23,252 nt of DNA from a virus: positions 1-23,252 of IMG/VR virus record IMGVR_UViG_3300033388_002944. The stretch is one strand, 5' to 3'. The position numbers were made by a program, and so were the translations under genes. The notes beneath the pieces are model-generated. The model was not told the DNA's origin, searched no databases, and worked only from the letters and a program-made list of their open reading frames with translations. Of this stretch, positions 1-6,708 are shown piece by piece (the stretch's first letter is position 1; each line of letters begins with the position of its first letter).

Positions 1-2
1 AA

Positions 3-83
3 TTAAAACGATATAATGTCGAAGTCGTGAAAAAAGAGATGGGTGTTACAGTAGTTATATTTAATAAAAAGGAGACAGAATAA
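3..83 (+). CDS. C-terminal end of an upstream gene (partial)
   Basis: An open frame enters at the left edge and stops with TAA at 81-83, leaving about 26 residues ending in VTVVIFNKKETE. The stop overlaps the next start as TAATG, the same coupling used at many junctions in this window, which supports real coding. No family can be assigned from so short a tail. It is probably the last gene before the virion module. Confidence 0.5.
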   Translation, partial: LKRYNVEVVKKEMGVTVVIFNKKETE

Positions 84-379
84 TGGCAGCATTTACAAGT
101 ATTGCAATAGGGGTGTTAGCAGCAACAGCAGTTGGAACAGCAGTCGTTTCAGCACAAGCAGCAAAAGATGCAAAACAAGAAGCAGCAAAAGAGCAAAAGA
201 GGCAAGAAGTCTTAGCAGCAGAAGCACAAAGGGAGACTGATAGAACAGCAGAGATTGCGGGTGCTCAAGAGAAAAGAACAGATGTAAAAACTAGAGCACG
301 AAGAGTTCGTTCTGCAGGTGGTGGTGGTTTACTAACAGGCGGTGACACTGGGTTGATGAAAACCAAGCTAGGAGAATAA
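83..379 (+). CDS. Small Gly-rich phage protein, possibly a T7 gp7.3-like virion component
   Basis: The 98-aa product has a hydrophobic, Ala-rich N-terminus (about residues 4-25), a charged central helix rich in Ala, Glu, Gln and Lys (about 26-65), and a basic then glycine-rich C-terminus containing RARRVRSAGGGG followed by LLTGGDTGL. Small proteins with a helical body and a basic Gly-rich tail lie just upstream of the portal in T7-type phages, where T7 gp7.3 is a virion protein needed for tail assembly and adsorption. The similarity is one of position and composition, not a proven family match. The start overlaps the preceding stop (TAATG), with GGAGA at 71-75 as the ribosome binding site. 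It could instead be a small membrane-associated protein. Confidence 0.55.
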   Translation: MAAFTSIAIGVLAATAVGTAVVSAQAAKDAKQEAAKEQKRQEVLAAEAQRETDRTAEIAGAQEKRTDVKTRARRVRSAGGGGLLTGGDTGLMKTKLGE

Positions 380-380
380 T

Positions 381-590
381 ATGAGATTTGAAGTAAGTTC
401 AAATAGTGATGTTAAGTGTGTAGGATGTGGTGGCTTGACTAGAGTTGTAACTGGTAAAATTTACAATACAGATGATTTGGCATGTAACTGTATTCCTCCA
501 TCTGCAGCAACAAAATTTGAGAAGCAAGCAGAAGTAAAAAGTCAAGGCTTTAAAATGTTTGCAACTTGGGTTAGAGGATTGTTCAAATGA
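381..590 (+). CDS. Small zinc-ribbon protein (first of a tandem pair)
   Basis: A 69-aa protein with cysteines at residues 13, 16, 35 and 37 (CxxC, then CxC), consistent with one zinc-binding ribbon. The next gene repeats the same frame: C13/C16/C35/C37, the CGG.TRV block and the YNTDDL block all sit at identical residue numbers. The two therefore appear to be tandem duplicates. After the ribbon this copy has only a short basic, aromatic tail. AGGAGA at 370-375 precedes the ATG. The stop overlaps the next start as ATGA. The function is unknown; its position before the portal suggests a head or packaging accessory role. Confidence 0.75.
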   Translation: MRFEVSSNSDVKCVGCGGLTRVVTGKIYNTDDLACNCIPPSAATKFEKQAEVKSQGFKMFATWVRGLFK

Positions 591-1018
591 AATTCTCAGT
601 AAATATGGTAAACAATATTATATGTGAGGGATGTGGTGGTACTACTCGTGTTGCTCCATCAAAGGTATATAATACTGATGACCTGACATGTAATTGTGCA
701 GATACAATAGGTGATGAATTTCCTCTTGAGGTTATTCTTGCTGCTGTAAAAGTTATTGATGAACAGCCAAGTATAGAGGATAAAAAAGAAGTTAAGCCTC
801 GTGAACATCCAAATCAAAAGAAGTTCTTTGAGGATGACCCTGAACATGTAGTCAATCCTGATGAAGTCATGGAAGAGTCTGAGGTAAGAGAATATCTTGA
901 GGGTCTTAAATGGCAGGAACTATTAACTGCTGCTAAAAATAATGGTGTGACAAAACCTCCATCAACAAAAGCAGATGGGTTGATAGAACTAATAATAGCA
1001 AAGGTTTTCCATGAGTAA
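587..1018 (+). CDS. Zinc-ribbon protein with C-terminal SAP/HeH-like domain
   Basis: A 143-aa paralogue of the preceding gene. The N-terminal ribbon (C13, C16, C35, C37) is followed by an acidic, Pro-rich linker (about 55-95) and a C-terminal block of about 45 residues containing WQELLTAAKNNG, then TKADGLIELI. That pattern of two short helices around a G-V turn resembles the HeH/SAP/Rho-N helix-extension-helix fold, which often binds nucleic acid in phage head proteins. Its last 8 bases overlap the portal start (ATGAGTAA), so the two are probably translationally coupled. The domain call is from pattern only. A DNA-contacting head accessory role is inferred. Confidence 0.7.
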   Translation: MKFSVNMVNNIICEGCGGTTRVAPSKVYNTDDLTCNCADTIGDEFPLEVILAAVKVIDEQPSIEDKKEVKPREHPNQKKFFEDDPEHVVNPDEVMEESEVREYLEGLKWQELLTAAKNNGVTKPPSTKADGLIELIIAKVFHE

Positions 1019-2555
1019 GTATGCAAAATTATATAAAAGATTTACCAAAGCAAAGAGTGAAAAAGACTCGCTGCAGGAGAGGATGAAAGAAGCATATCGT
1101 TATAGTCTGCCAAGTGCAGATGTTGATGGTACTGACAATGATTCTTGGGATGAGAGATCTGAGGTATATGATGATACTGCTGTAATAGCTTTACAAAAAT
1201 ATGCCAATCGTTTACAGTCTCAACTGACTCCATCTTGGAAAACATGGGCTATGCTTAAAGCAGGAAGTGAAATAGATGAAGAGAGCAAAGAGGAAACTGA
1301 TTCAGCTCTTGAAGAGGTAACAGAAATTATCTTTGACCACATACATCATTCTAACTTTACATCTCAAGCACATGAGTCATTCCAAGATTTAGGCATCTCA
1401 ACTGGTGCTTTAATATGTGAAGAGGGTGATGGTATAAACTCATCACTAAGATTTAGAGCTATTCCTATGATGGAATTAGTACCTGAAAGGTCAAGCTATG
1501 GTGGAATCAAAACAAATTGGAGAGAGTTCAAGATTGAGGCGAATAGGATTCAGGAGCTATACCCTAAAGCTTCCATAAATGAGTCTATTGAGAAAATCAT
1601 AATAGATACACCAAATCTAATGCTAGATATGATTGAGGGAGTAGTGTATAATGAGAAACAGCTAGACTATAATCATGTTCTTCTGTATCCAAAAACAAAA
1701 GATACTTTACTGGATGAAATGTCTGAGTCTAGTCCATATATAGTATTTCGTGAGCAAGTATCACCAAATAAAGCATTTGGATTTGGTAGGATTTTACAGC
1801 TACTTCCTACTATCTTGAAACTAAATAACTTGAGCTATTATGAAGATATATCGGTTGGTATAAATGCTGCAGGTGTTTACACTGTAGCTTCTGATGATAT
1901 TATGTCACCTGACAACATTCGTATAGAACCATTTGCTCTTATACCAGTGGATAGTAATGATTCACAAAATCGGACTATAGCACCATTGGATATTGGAACT
2001 AATTTTAATGTCACTGATGTTAAGATTAAAGAGAACCAAGCAAAGATAAATGAGCTTATGACAGCTCAGAGTTTTGGGAATGTTGAAGAGACTCCAGTAA
2101 GAACAGCTTATGAGGTTAGTGTGAGAGAGAACTCATTGCAACAAAATTCTCATAGTGCATTTGGTAGACTTCAAACTGAGTTTCTTGAGACTCTTCTTGC
2201 TCGTATAACATTTGTGTTATCTGAGGCAGGCAAGATACCTCCACTTAGAATAAACGGTAAAGAGGTAACTATAAAGTTTACTTCACCATCAGCTAGGATT
2301 CAAGATGTTGAGGAGCTTCAATCTCTTCAAGAGTTTAGACTTCATACAGAGGGTTTACCTCAGGAGATAATCAGTGCTAAATTTAAGATAGAGGAGATAC
2401 CTAAGTTTGTTGCAGAGAGAACAGGTCTGCCTGCTTCAATGATGAGAAACAAAGCTGAGGAAGATGAGGCTGTTAAAGGTATGCAAAATGCAGCCATAGC
2501 AGGAGCACAGGCTCAGACTGATGCACAGCAGCCAAATGTAGCACCTATGCAATAA
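1011..2555 (+). CDS. Portal protein (head-to-tail connector, T7 gp8 type)
   Basis: The 514-aa length fits podovirus connectors (T7 gp8 is 536 aa). The N-terminal region has the family pattern: a Tyr/Leu-Pro segment near residues 29-34 and RLQSQLTPSWKTW at 67-79, matching the conserved L-P/W block of T7-type portals. The C-terminus is an Ala/Gln-rich acidic helix, as expected for the crown or tail of the connector. Twelve copies of this family form the ring through which DNA is packaged and ejected, and the ring also seeds capsid assembly. It starts inside the preceding gene with only a weak ribosome binding site (AAAGG), suggesting coupling. The scaffold and capsid genes follow in the usual order. 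Confidence 0.92.
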   Translation: MSKYAKLYKRFTKAKSEKDSLQERMKEAYRYSLPSADVDGTDNDSWDERSEVYDDTAVIALQKYANRLQSQLTPSWKTWAMLKAGSEIDEESKEETDSALEEVTEIIFDHIHHSNFTSQAHESFQDLGISTGALICEEGDGINSSLRFRAIPMMELVPERSSYGGIKTNWREFKIEANRIQELYPKASINESIEKIIIDTPNLMLDMIEGVVYNEKQLDYNHVLLYPKTKDTLLDEMSESSPYIVFREQVSPNKAFGFGRILQLLPTILKLNNLSYYEDISVGINAAGVYTVASDDIMSPDNIRIEPFALIPVDSNDSQNRTIAPLDIGTNFNVTDVKIKENQAKINELMTAQSFGNVEETPVRTAYEVSVRENSLQQNSHSAFGRLQTEFLETLLARITFVLSEAGKIPPLRINGKEVTIKFTSPSARIQDVEELQSLQEFRLHTEGLPQEIISAKFKIEEIPKFVAERTGLPASMMRNKAEEDEAVKGMQNAAIAGAQAQTDAQQPNVAPMQ

Positions 2556-2576
2556 CTATATAATTTACTATATAGT
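2555..2576 (+). other. Perfect AT-rich hairpin just after the portal stop
   Basis: ACTATATA (2555-2562) and TATATAGT (2569-2576) form an 8-bp perfect stem with a 6-base loop, starting on the last base of the portal stop codon. There is no following T-run, so it is a poor terminator. It could protect the portal mRNA 3' end or be a processing site. It sits directly upstream of the predicted pseudoknot. Confidence 0.5.
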
Positions 2577-2581
2577 AATCT

Positions 2582-2630
2582 TGCCGACCTTAGACCTTAA
2601 CTCTTTGGTTGGCACTACTGGTTAAGGAGG
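2582..2630 (+). promoter_or_regulatory. Potential H-type pseudoknot covering the ribosome binding site of the next gene
   Basis: Stem 1 pairs 2582-2589 (TGCCGACC) with 2607-2614 (GGTTGGCA), with one G-U pair. Its loop contains CCTTAAC (2595-2601), which is the exact complement of GTTAAGG (2621-2627) downstream of stem 1. Because the second pairing uses the loop of the first, the fold is a pseudoknot. The loops would be about 5, 5 and 6 bases. Stem 2 covers AAGG of the Shine-Dalgarno AAGGAGG (2624-2630) that serves the ATG at 2636. The pairing is read directly from the sequence; a translational switch is inferred. Confidence 0.5.
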
Positions 2631-2635
2631 TAGAA

Positions 2636-2944
2636 ATGGGTGAAGAAAAATCAAACACCAAAGAAACAAGAGCTTATATTCCTTTACATAAAAGAATACA
2701 AGACAGTGAAAAAGTTGGAAAAAAAGAGTGGCAACTTTTTAAGAAAAAAGATGAAGAACTAAATGATATATACAGAGCTGTATTTGAGACAGATGAGGGT
2801 CAAAGGTTACTCTCACATTTGGTTAGTCAATATATTGGTCATATTCCTATGGCTAATGCTACACCAAATGAGATTATGTTTATGCATGGTCAGAACTACA
2901 TAGTACACGATATTTTAAAACGAATTAAAAGAGGAGAAAAGTAG
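2636..2944 (+). CDS. Bbp19-like small phage protein upstream of scaffold
   Basis: A 102-aa basic protein. The ATG at 2636 is chosen because a strong AAGGAGG lies 5 bases upstream; an in-frame TTG at 2609 lies inside the predicted pseudoknot and lacks a binding site. The C-terminal half (VFETDEGQRLLSHLV, then a helix with HGQNYIVHDILKRI) fits the small Bbp19-like phage domain that sits between portal and scaffold in many podoviruses. The biochemical role of that family is not established; a head assembly role is inferred from position. The stop directly precedes the scaffold start. Confidence 0.6.
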   Translation: MGEEKSNTKETRAYIPLHKRIQDSEKVGKKEWQLFKKKDEELNDIYRAVFETDEGQRLLSHLVSQYIGHIPMANATPNEIMFMHGQNYIVHDILKRIKRGEK

Positions 2945-3718
2945 ATGAAAAATAGATATATATTAATGGATGAAGCAAATGATGGTGCACAGGGTGCAGG
3001 CGGTGGAGCAGGAGATGCTGCTGCAGGTGGTGAAAATGGCTCAGGTGGAGCTGTGATTGAATTTGGTGCTGATGGTTATAAGTATGCAGATAAGTATGAC
3101 AGTCCTCAAGACCTTGAAAAAGGATATACTGAGTCTGTGACTATGCACACAAACAAGATGACTGAGATGAATGATAAGCTCAAGGGTTTTGTAGGTGCTC
3201 CTGAAGATGGTAAATATCAAGTTCCTGAGGGTACAAATGCATACTCAGACCCTGTTATGGCAAGTCTTGACAAATGGGGTTCTGAAAATGGTCTTAGTCA
3301 AGAAGCTTATGACTCATTGCTATCTGCTGTGATGGAGGGAGAGACTGCAAATCTTGAGGCATTTAAAACTGAGCAGATGAGTTTGCTTGGTTCTAATGCT
3401 GAGGCTCGTATTCAAAATGCAAATGATAAATGGACTGCTCAATTTGGTGCTGAGGCTACAGAGTGGATGAACTCTAAAGCTCAATCAGCTCAGGATGTTG
3501 AGATGTTTGAAAGCATATTGGCAAGCACTGCAGCTTCAACAGTTAATCCAAATGGTACATCTCCTCAAGGTGAGATGAAAATTACTCATGAGCAACTTAG
3601 TGAAGCAATGTTTGCAAAAAATTCTGCAGGTGGTCTAAAAATGCAAACAGACCCTGAGTATAAGGCATCAGTTGATGAGATGACTGCTAAATACAACAAA
3701 CAAAAAGCAAAGTCTTAA
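2945..3718 (+). CDS. Capsid scaffolding (assembly) protein
   Basis: A 257-aa acidic protein. The N-terminus (about 8-45) is a low-complexity Gly/Ala/Asp segment. A conserved SPQDLEKGY and FVGAPEDGKYQVPEG block follows (about 53-100), typical of T7 gp9-type scaffolds, then Ala/Glu/Gln-rich helices. A C-terminal helical basic segment (about 210-257, ending NKQKAKS) probably contacts the capsid protein. Scaffolds direct procapsid assembly and then leave the shell. GAGGAG precedes the ATG at 2945. A second ATG at 2966 has no binding site. The location immediately before the capsid gene supports the call. Confidence 0.88.
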   Translation: MKNRYILMDEANDGAQGAGGGAGDAAAGGENGSGGAVIEFGADGYKYADKYDSPQDLEKGYTESVTMHTNKMTEMNDKLKGFVGAPEDGKYQVPEGTNAYSDPVMASLDKWGSENGLSQEAYDSLLSAVMEGETANLEAFKTEQMSLLGSNAEARIQNANDKWTAQFGAEATEWMNSKAQSAQDVEMFESILASTAASTVNPNGTSPQGEMKITHEQLSEAMFAKNSAGGLKMQTDPEYKASVDEMTAKYNKQKAKS

Positions 3719-3900
3719 GCAAACTTTTATATAAAGTTATGGTATCATTTCTGTATCGTTTCTTTAAACAAGCAAAGAACACCCTCTATAAAAGAGGCTC
3801 AGAGCAGGTTTTAAGCAAGTCGTTAGACTTTAGCTTGGACTTCCTGAGTCCAAATACCAAACAGTCGAAACAAAAAAAATCTTAAAAAAAGGACATAAAT
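3719..3900 (+). promoter_or_regulatory. Structured 182-base leader of the major capsid gene
   Basis: This is one of the two longest non-coding gaps in the window and has several local stems. AACTTT/AAAGTT pair at 3722-3727/3733-3738, TTCTTT/AAAGAA at 3760-3765/3774-3779, and CCTCT/AGAGG at 3783-3787/3793-3797. AAGC+AAGTC (3813-3821) pairs with GACTT (3826-3830) and GCTT (3833-3836) around a GTTA loop. TTGGACT (3835-3841) pairs with AGTCCAA (3847-3853). A poly-A stretch and AAGGA at 3889-3893 then precede the ATG. No T-run follows any stem, so simple termination is unlikely. TGGTATCAT near 3741-3749 resembles an extended -10 element but lacks a clear -35. The leader may stabilise or control the capsid mRNA. 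Confidence 0.5.
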
Positions 3901-4755
3901 ATGTCAAGACATTTAAATGAAGTTGCTGTAACACAGTTTGATACTTCAACAAAACATGAGTACCAAAGTATGGGTTCTCTTAGAGGTTGTTTCCGTACTC
4001 GTAATGGTGTGACAGGTGATACTGCTACATTCAATAACATGGGTTCAGGTCAAGCTCACAAAAGAGGTGCTGCTAGTTCTGATGTAGTTCCAATGGGTAT
4101 TGGTCATGGTTATGAGACAGCTAATCTTGAAGATTATGAAGCTCCTGAGTATACTGATATTTTTGGTAAAAAAGAGGTTCTAATTGACGAAGTTAATGAA
4201 CTTGCAACAACTACAAAAGGTGCTATAGGTCGTTTAAGAGACCAAATCGCAATCGACCAAATGGCAGCAGCTCCTATTGGTGACTTGCTTGGTGGTGCTT
4301 TAATTGGTTCTGCTATTGCTCAGATGAGTCTAGCTACTCTTATTGAACTAAGAGAGCTTATGGATGACCAAGAGATTCCTGATGACAGAAGATTTATCGC
4401 TATGACTCCTGCAGGTTTTTCAGGTCTTTTAAAAGAGGTTGAAGTTACTTCTGCTGATTATGCATCTGTAAAAGCTCTTGAGCAAGGTGAAATCAATAAA
4501 TTTATGAGATTCAACTTTAAACGCATTGGCTCTAAAAGAAGTGAGGGCGGTCTTGCTCTTGTATCTGCAGGTGTTCAATCAGCTTATGCATGGGATGCTC
4601 AGGCAATCGGTGAAGCAGTTGGTTATGAAGTTGAAACATCAGTTGAGTGGTCGGTTGATAAACAATCATGGTTAAGTATGGGTAAATTCAAAGGTGGAGC
4701 ATGTGTTGCTGACCCTCTAGGTTTAATCCGTTTTCAATATAAAATTACAGCTTAA
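3901..4755 (+). CDS. Major capsid protein (T7 gp10 type, HK97 fold expected)
   Basis: A 284-aa protein between scaffold and tail genes. The N-terminal pattern (LNEVAVTQFD, then KHEYQ, then LRGCFR), the central DIFGKKEVLIDEV and RLRDQIAIDQM segment, and the C-terminal ACVADPLGLIRFQYK are the arrangement seen in podovirus capsid proteins. It is somewhat shorter than T7 gp10A (345 aa) but complete by pattern. It assembles the icosahedral shell. A strong AAGGA and an A-rich tract precede the start, and the long structured leader upstream fits a highly expressed gene. No productive frameshift to a gp10B-like form was seen. Confidence 0.9.
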   Translation: MSRHLNEVAVTQFDTSTKHEYQSMGSLRGCFRTRNGVTGDTATFNNMGSGQAHKRGAASSDVVPMGIGHGYETANLEDYEAPEYTDIFGKKEVLIDEVNELATTTKGAIGRLRDQIAIDQMAAAPIGDLLGGALIGSAIAQMSLATLIELRELMDDQEIPDDRRFIAMTPAGFSGLLKEVEVTSADYASVKALEQGEINKFMRFNFKRIGSKRSEGGLALVSAGVQSAYAWDAQAIGEAVGYEVETSVEWSVDKQSWLSMGKFKGGACVADPLGLIRFQYKITA

Positions 4756-4765
4756 GGGAGATTAG

Positions 4766-5032
4766 ATGGCTTTTAAAAGAGATGATTTTTCAAACACAAG
4801 TGCTACAGGTAATGATGTAAATGTTTTTACTTATGGTATGAATGAGGTTTCAGGGTCTGCAGTAGATGATACTGCAGCAATGCAAGCATCAGGCTTCTTC
4901 AATGAAGCTGTAGATGTTCTTAAAAAAGGTAACATAATCATGTTATCTGATGGCGTAACTCCAAATGTTGTAACTGTAACAAGTGAAACAGGTGCTACAC
5001 CAGTAACAGTAACTAAGCTTCCAATAGTTTAG
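4766..5032 (+). CDS. Small protein after the capsid gene, possible head decoration
   Basis: An 88-aa protein starting MAFKRDDFSNTS, with a Ser/Thr/Val-rich, beta-strand-like sequence ending in VTVTKLPIV. A FFNEAVDVLKKGN segment lies near 46-58 and an IIMLSD strand follows. Small proteins of this size and style follow the capsid gene in many phages and are often decoration or head-fibre components, but no specific family is recognised here. GGGAG lies just upstream of the start, 10 bases after the capsid stop. It ends directly before a GC-rich hairpin. Confidence 0.6.
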   Translation: MAFKRDDFSNTSATGNDVNVFTYGMNEVSGSAVDDTAAMQASGFFNEAVDVLKKGNIIMLSDGVTPNVVTVTSETGATPVTVTKLPIV

Positions 5033-5034
5033 TT

Positions 5035-5069
5035 AAAGCTTTGCCTCCTATTGCAGGAGGTATTGCTTT
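5035..5069 (+). terminator. Hairpin between head genes, terminator-like or RNA-processing
   Basis: AAAGC (5035-5039) pairs with GCTTT (5065-5069), and CCTCCT (5044-5049) with AGGAGG (5055-5060) around the loop ATTGC. A two-base-pair bridge and a small internal loop lie between them. The 3' side is GCTTTATCT, a weak U-run only. It could attenuate transcription after the capsid genes or serve as an RNase III type processing site. The arm contains AGGAGG, a perfect Shine-Dalgarno, but it is 28 bases from the next ATG and does not serve it. Confidence 0.5.
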
Positions 5070-5087
5070 ATCTATAAGGGGAACTTC

Positions 5088-6104
5088 ATGGCGGTACTTT
5101 CAAAAGAACAAATGGCTTTATTGTTAGCTGACAACACAGCAGGAGATATATCTGCTGCAGATATGAGAGATATAGTAGCAGGTTTATTTGGACTGGTTAC
5201 AGCTCCTCCTGCATATAATGAGGGAGAGTCTTATTATCATAGTGGTGTTGTCAATGTCATGGGAGAGTATTCTGATGTAATACTTCAAGTAGGTAGAGAG
5301 ATGCACATGAAAGTTGTAAATAATACTGGAGTAACTATTAGCAACGGAATGATAGTTAGACACAATGGTGTTGTGGGTGGAATACCACAAATCGCATTAG
5401 CAATAGCGGATACATTTGATAATGCTAGAATACTTGGAATGACAACACATAGTATAGCTGATGGTCAAGAGGGTGTTATCACTACATTTGGAGAAGTTGG
5501 TAGTTTAGACACATCAGGTTTTTCAGATGGTGTTCCATTATATTTGAGTGATGTCAATGCAGGAGAATTTACAGAAACTGCACCTGCTATTGTTTCTAGG
5601 ATAGGTGGCATAACAGTATCTCATGCAACAGCAGGTAAGCTTTTTGTATATATTATCAATAACAAAAATCTTCCTAGTGTCTTTGGTGGGATGTTAGGTC
5701 AGACTACAGGAAATGAAACATATAGCTTAACTACCACAGCTCAAGATATTATAAATTATAATACAAAAAGAGAAATAGTAGTTACTGCAGATTTGGTTAC
5801 TGGGAAAATAACCTTACCAAATGATGGTGAATATCGTATGCATTTTACATCAGCTATATTATTTTCATCTTCTACAAGTACGAGAAGTGTAACTCTTGAA
5901 TTATATGACGAGACAGGTGTAGTGATACATTTTCCTTATGTAAAAAATATACCAAGAGATGCAACAGAGGATTCATTAAGTTTTAGTTTTCCTATTGATG
6001 AAGTAGCAGGCAATGTTCATAAGATGAGGATTAAAGCCAGTGTAAATATGGATGTGACTTTTGATGAAATATCATTTGATATTCAATCAGTAAATATAGA
6101 CTAA
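5088..6104 (+). CDS. Head fibre or tail-fibre-like structural protein
   Basis: A 338-aa protein. The N-terminal segment has DNTAGDISAADMRDIVAGLF (about 14-33), a short helix pattern common at the start of phage fibre and head-fibre proteins. The middle (about 85-195) has the fibre-type repeat style ISNGMIV, then ILGMTTHSI, then GVPLYLSD, then IGGITV. The C-terminal 120 residues read as a beta-sandwich (GEYRMHFTSAILF, LELYDETG, MRIKASV) resembling a C1q/TNF-type tip. Such proteins adorn heads or tails and may bind receptors or glycans. The position between capsid and tail tubular A favours a head or collar fibre. AAGGGGA precedes the ATG. Confidence 0.6.
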   Translation: MAVLSKEQMALLLADNTAGDISAADMRDIVAGLFGLVTAPPAYNEGESYYHSGVVNVMGEYSDVILQVGREMHMKVVNNTGVTISNGMIVRHNGVVGGIPQIALAIADTFDNARILGMTTHSIADGQEGVITTFGEVGSLDTSGFSDGVPLYLSDVNAGEFTETAPAIVSRIGGITVSHATAGKLFVYIINNKNLPSVFGGMLGQTTGNETYSLTTTAQDIINYNTKREIVVTADLVTGKITLPNDGEYRMHFTSAILFSSSTSTRSVTLELYDETGVVIHFPYVKNIPRDATEDSLSFSFPIDEVAGNVHKMRIKASVNMDVTFDEISFDIQSVNID

Positions 6105-6114
6105 GGAGCTACAC

Positions 6115-6708
6115 ATGAATACAACAGCAGCTATCAGCATTTGTTCTAATGCTTTGGTCTTGATAGGTGACAATCCTATCTCAAGTTTTGATGAAGAGGG
6201 TACTGGTGCAAAAGTAGCAAACAACTTTTATGAAACATCACTCAAAGCCAAGCTCGGAGAATATACATGGAATTTTGCAACAAAGCAAAAAAAGCTTACC
6301 AAGCTATCTGAGACACCTCTTAATAAATGGGATTATATGTATCAGTTACCATCTGACCACATAAGGACTATTACAGTGTATCCTCATTCAGATTATGAGA
6401 TACTTGAGGATAAGATATATTCCAGTACAGATGATTTAGAACTGGATTATATATATCGTGTTGATGAGTCTTTCTTCCCTCCTCTTTTTAGAGAGATGCT
6501 TGAGTTATATTTAGCTGCTAAGTGGGCTATTCCTGTTACGGAAAATGCCACAAACGCAGCAACATATTTAGACTTCCACATGAAAGCACTAAAGAAAGCA
6601 AAGACAGTAGATTCTTTAGAGAAACCAAATAGAGGTTCAGTAGATGCAGCGGTCTTGCCATTACGCATGAGAAATGCAGGAAGAGGACATAGAGTAGGGA
6701 GAAGATAA
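6115..6708 (+). CDS. Tail tubular protein A (adaptor, T7 gp11 type)
   Basis: A 197-aa protein, the same size as T7 gp11 (196 aa). It shows the family signature ICSNALVLIGDNPISSF near residues 9-25, then the ANNFYE and WNFATKQKKL block, and a PPLFREMLELYLAAKWA helix around 122-138. The C-terminus is basic and Arg/Gly-rich (RNAGRGHRVGRR). Twelve copies form the ring joining the portal to the nozzle. AAGGAG lies upstream of the ATG. The stop is immediately followed by the ATG of tail tubular B. Confidence 0.9.
   Translation: MNTTAAISICSNALVLIGDNPISSFDEEGTGAKVANNFYETSLKAKLGEYTWNFATKQKKLTKLSETPLNKWDYMYQLPSDHIRTITVYPHSDYEILEDKIYSSTDDLELDYIYRVDESFFPPLFREMLELYLAAKWAIPVTENATNAATYLDFHMKALKKAKTVDSLEKPNRGSVDAAVLPLRMRNAGRGHRVGRR

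Noticed and set aside
11-17. TATAAT at 12-17 as a promoter for the first genes
   Set aside because: It lies inside an open frame, has no matching -35 in the window, and such words are common in AT-rich DNA.
3774-3797. Stretch resembling part of a preQ1 riboswitch (ACCCTCTATAAAA)
   Set aside because: The 5' partner of the first stem and the A-rich ending with the conserved pairing to the ribosome binding site are missing; here CCTCT pairs locally with AGAGG.
3842-3871. CTGAG followed by CGAAAC, resembling a hammerhead ribozyme core
   Set aside because: The CTGATGA core is not intact and no stem joins it to GAAAC.
3719-3900. tRNA or tmRNA-like gene in the capsid leader
   Set aside because: The stems do not make a cloverleaf, and there is no TTCRA loop or acceptor stem.
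4726-4770. T7-like frameshift to make a longer minor capsid protein (CGTTTTC near the capsid end)
   Set aside because: A -1 shift meets a TAA within a few codons, and the frame of the next gene has a TAG right before its ATG.
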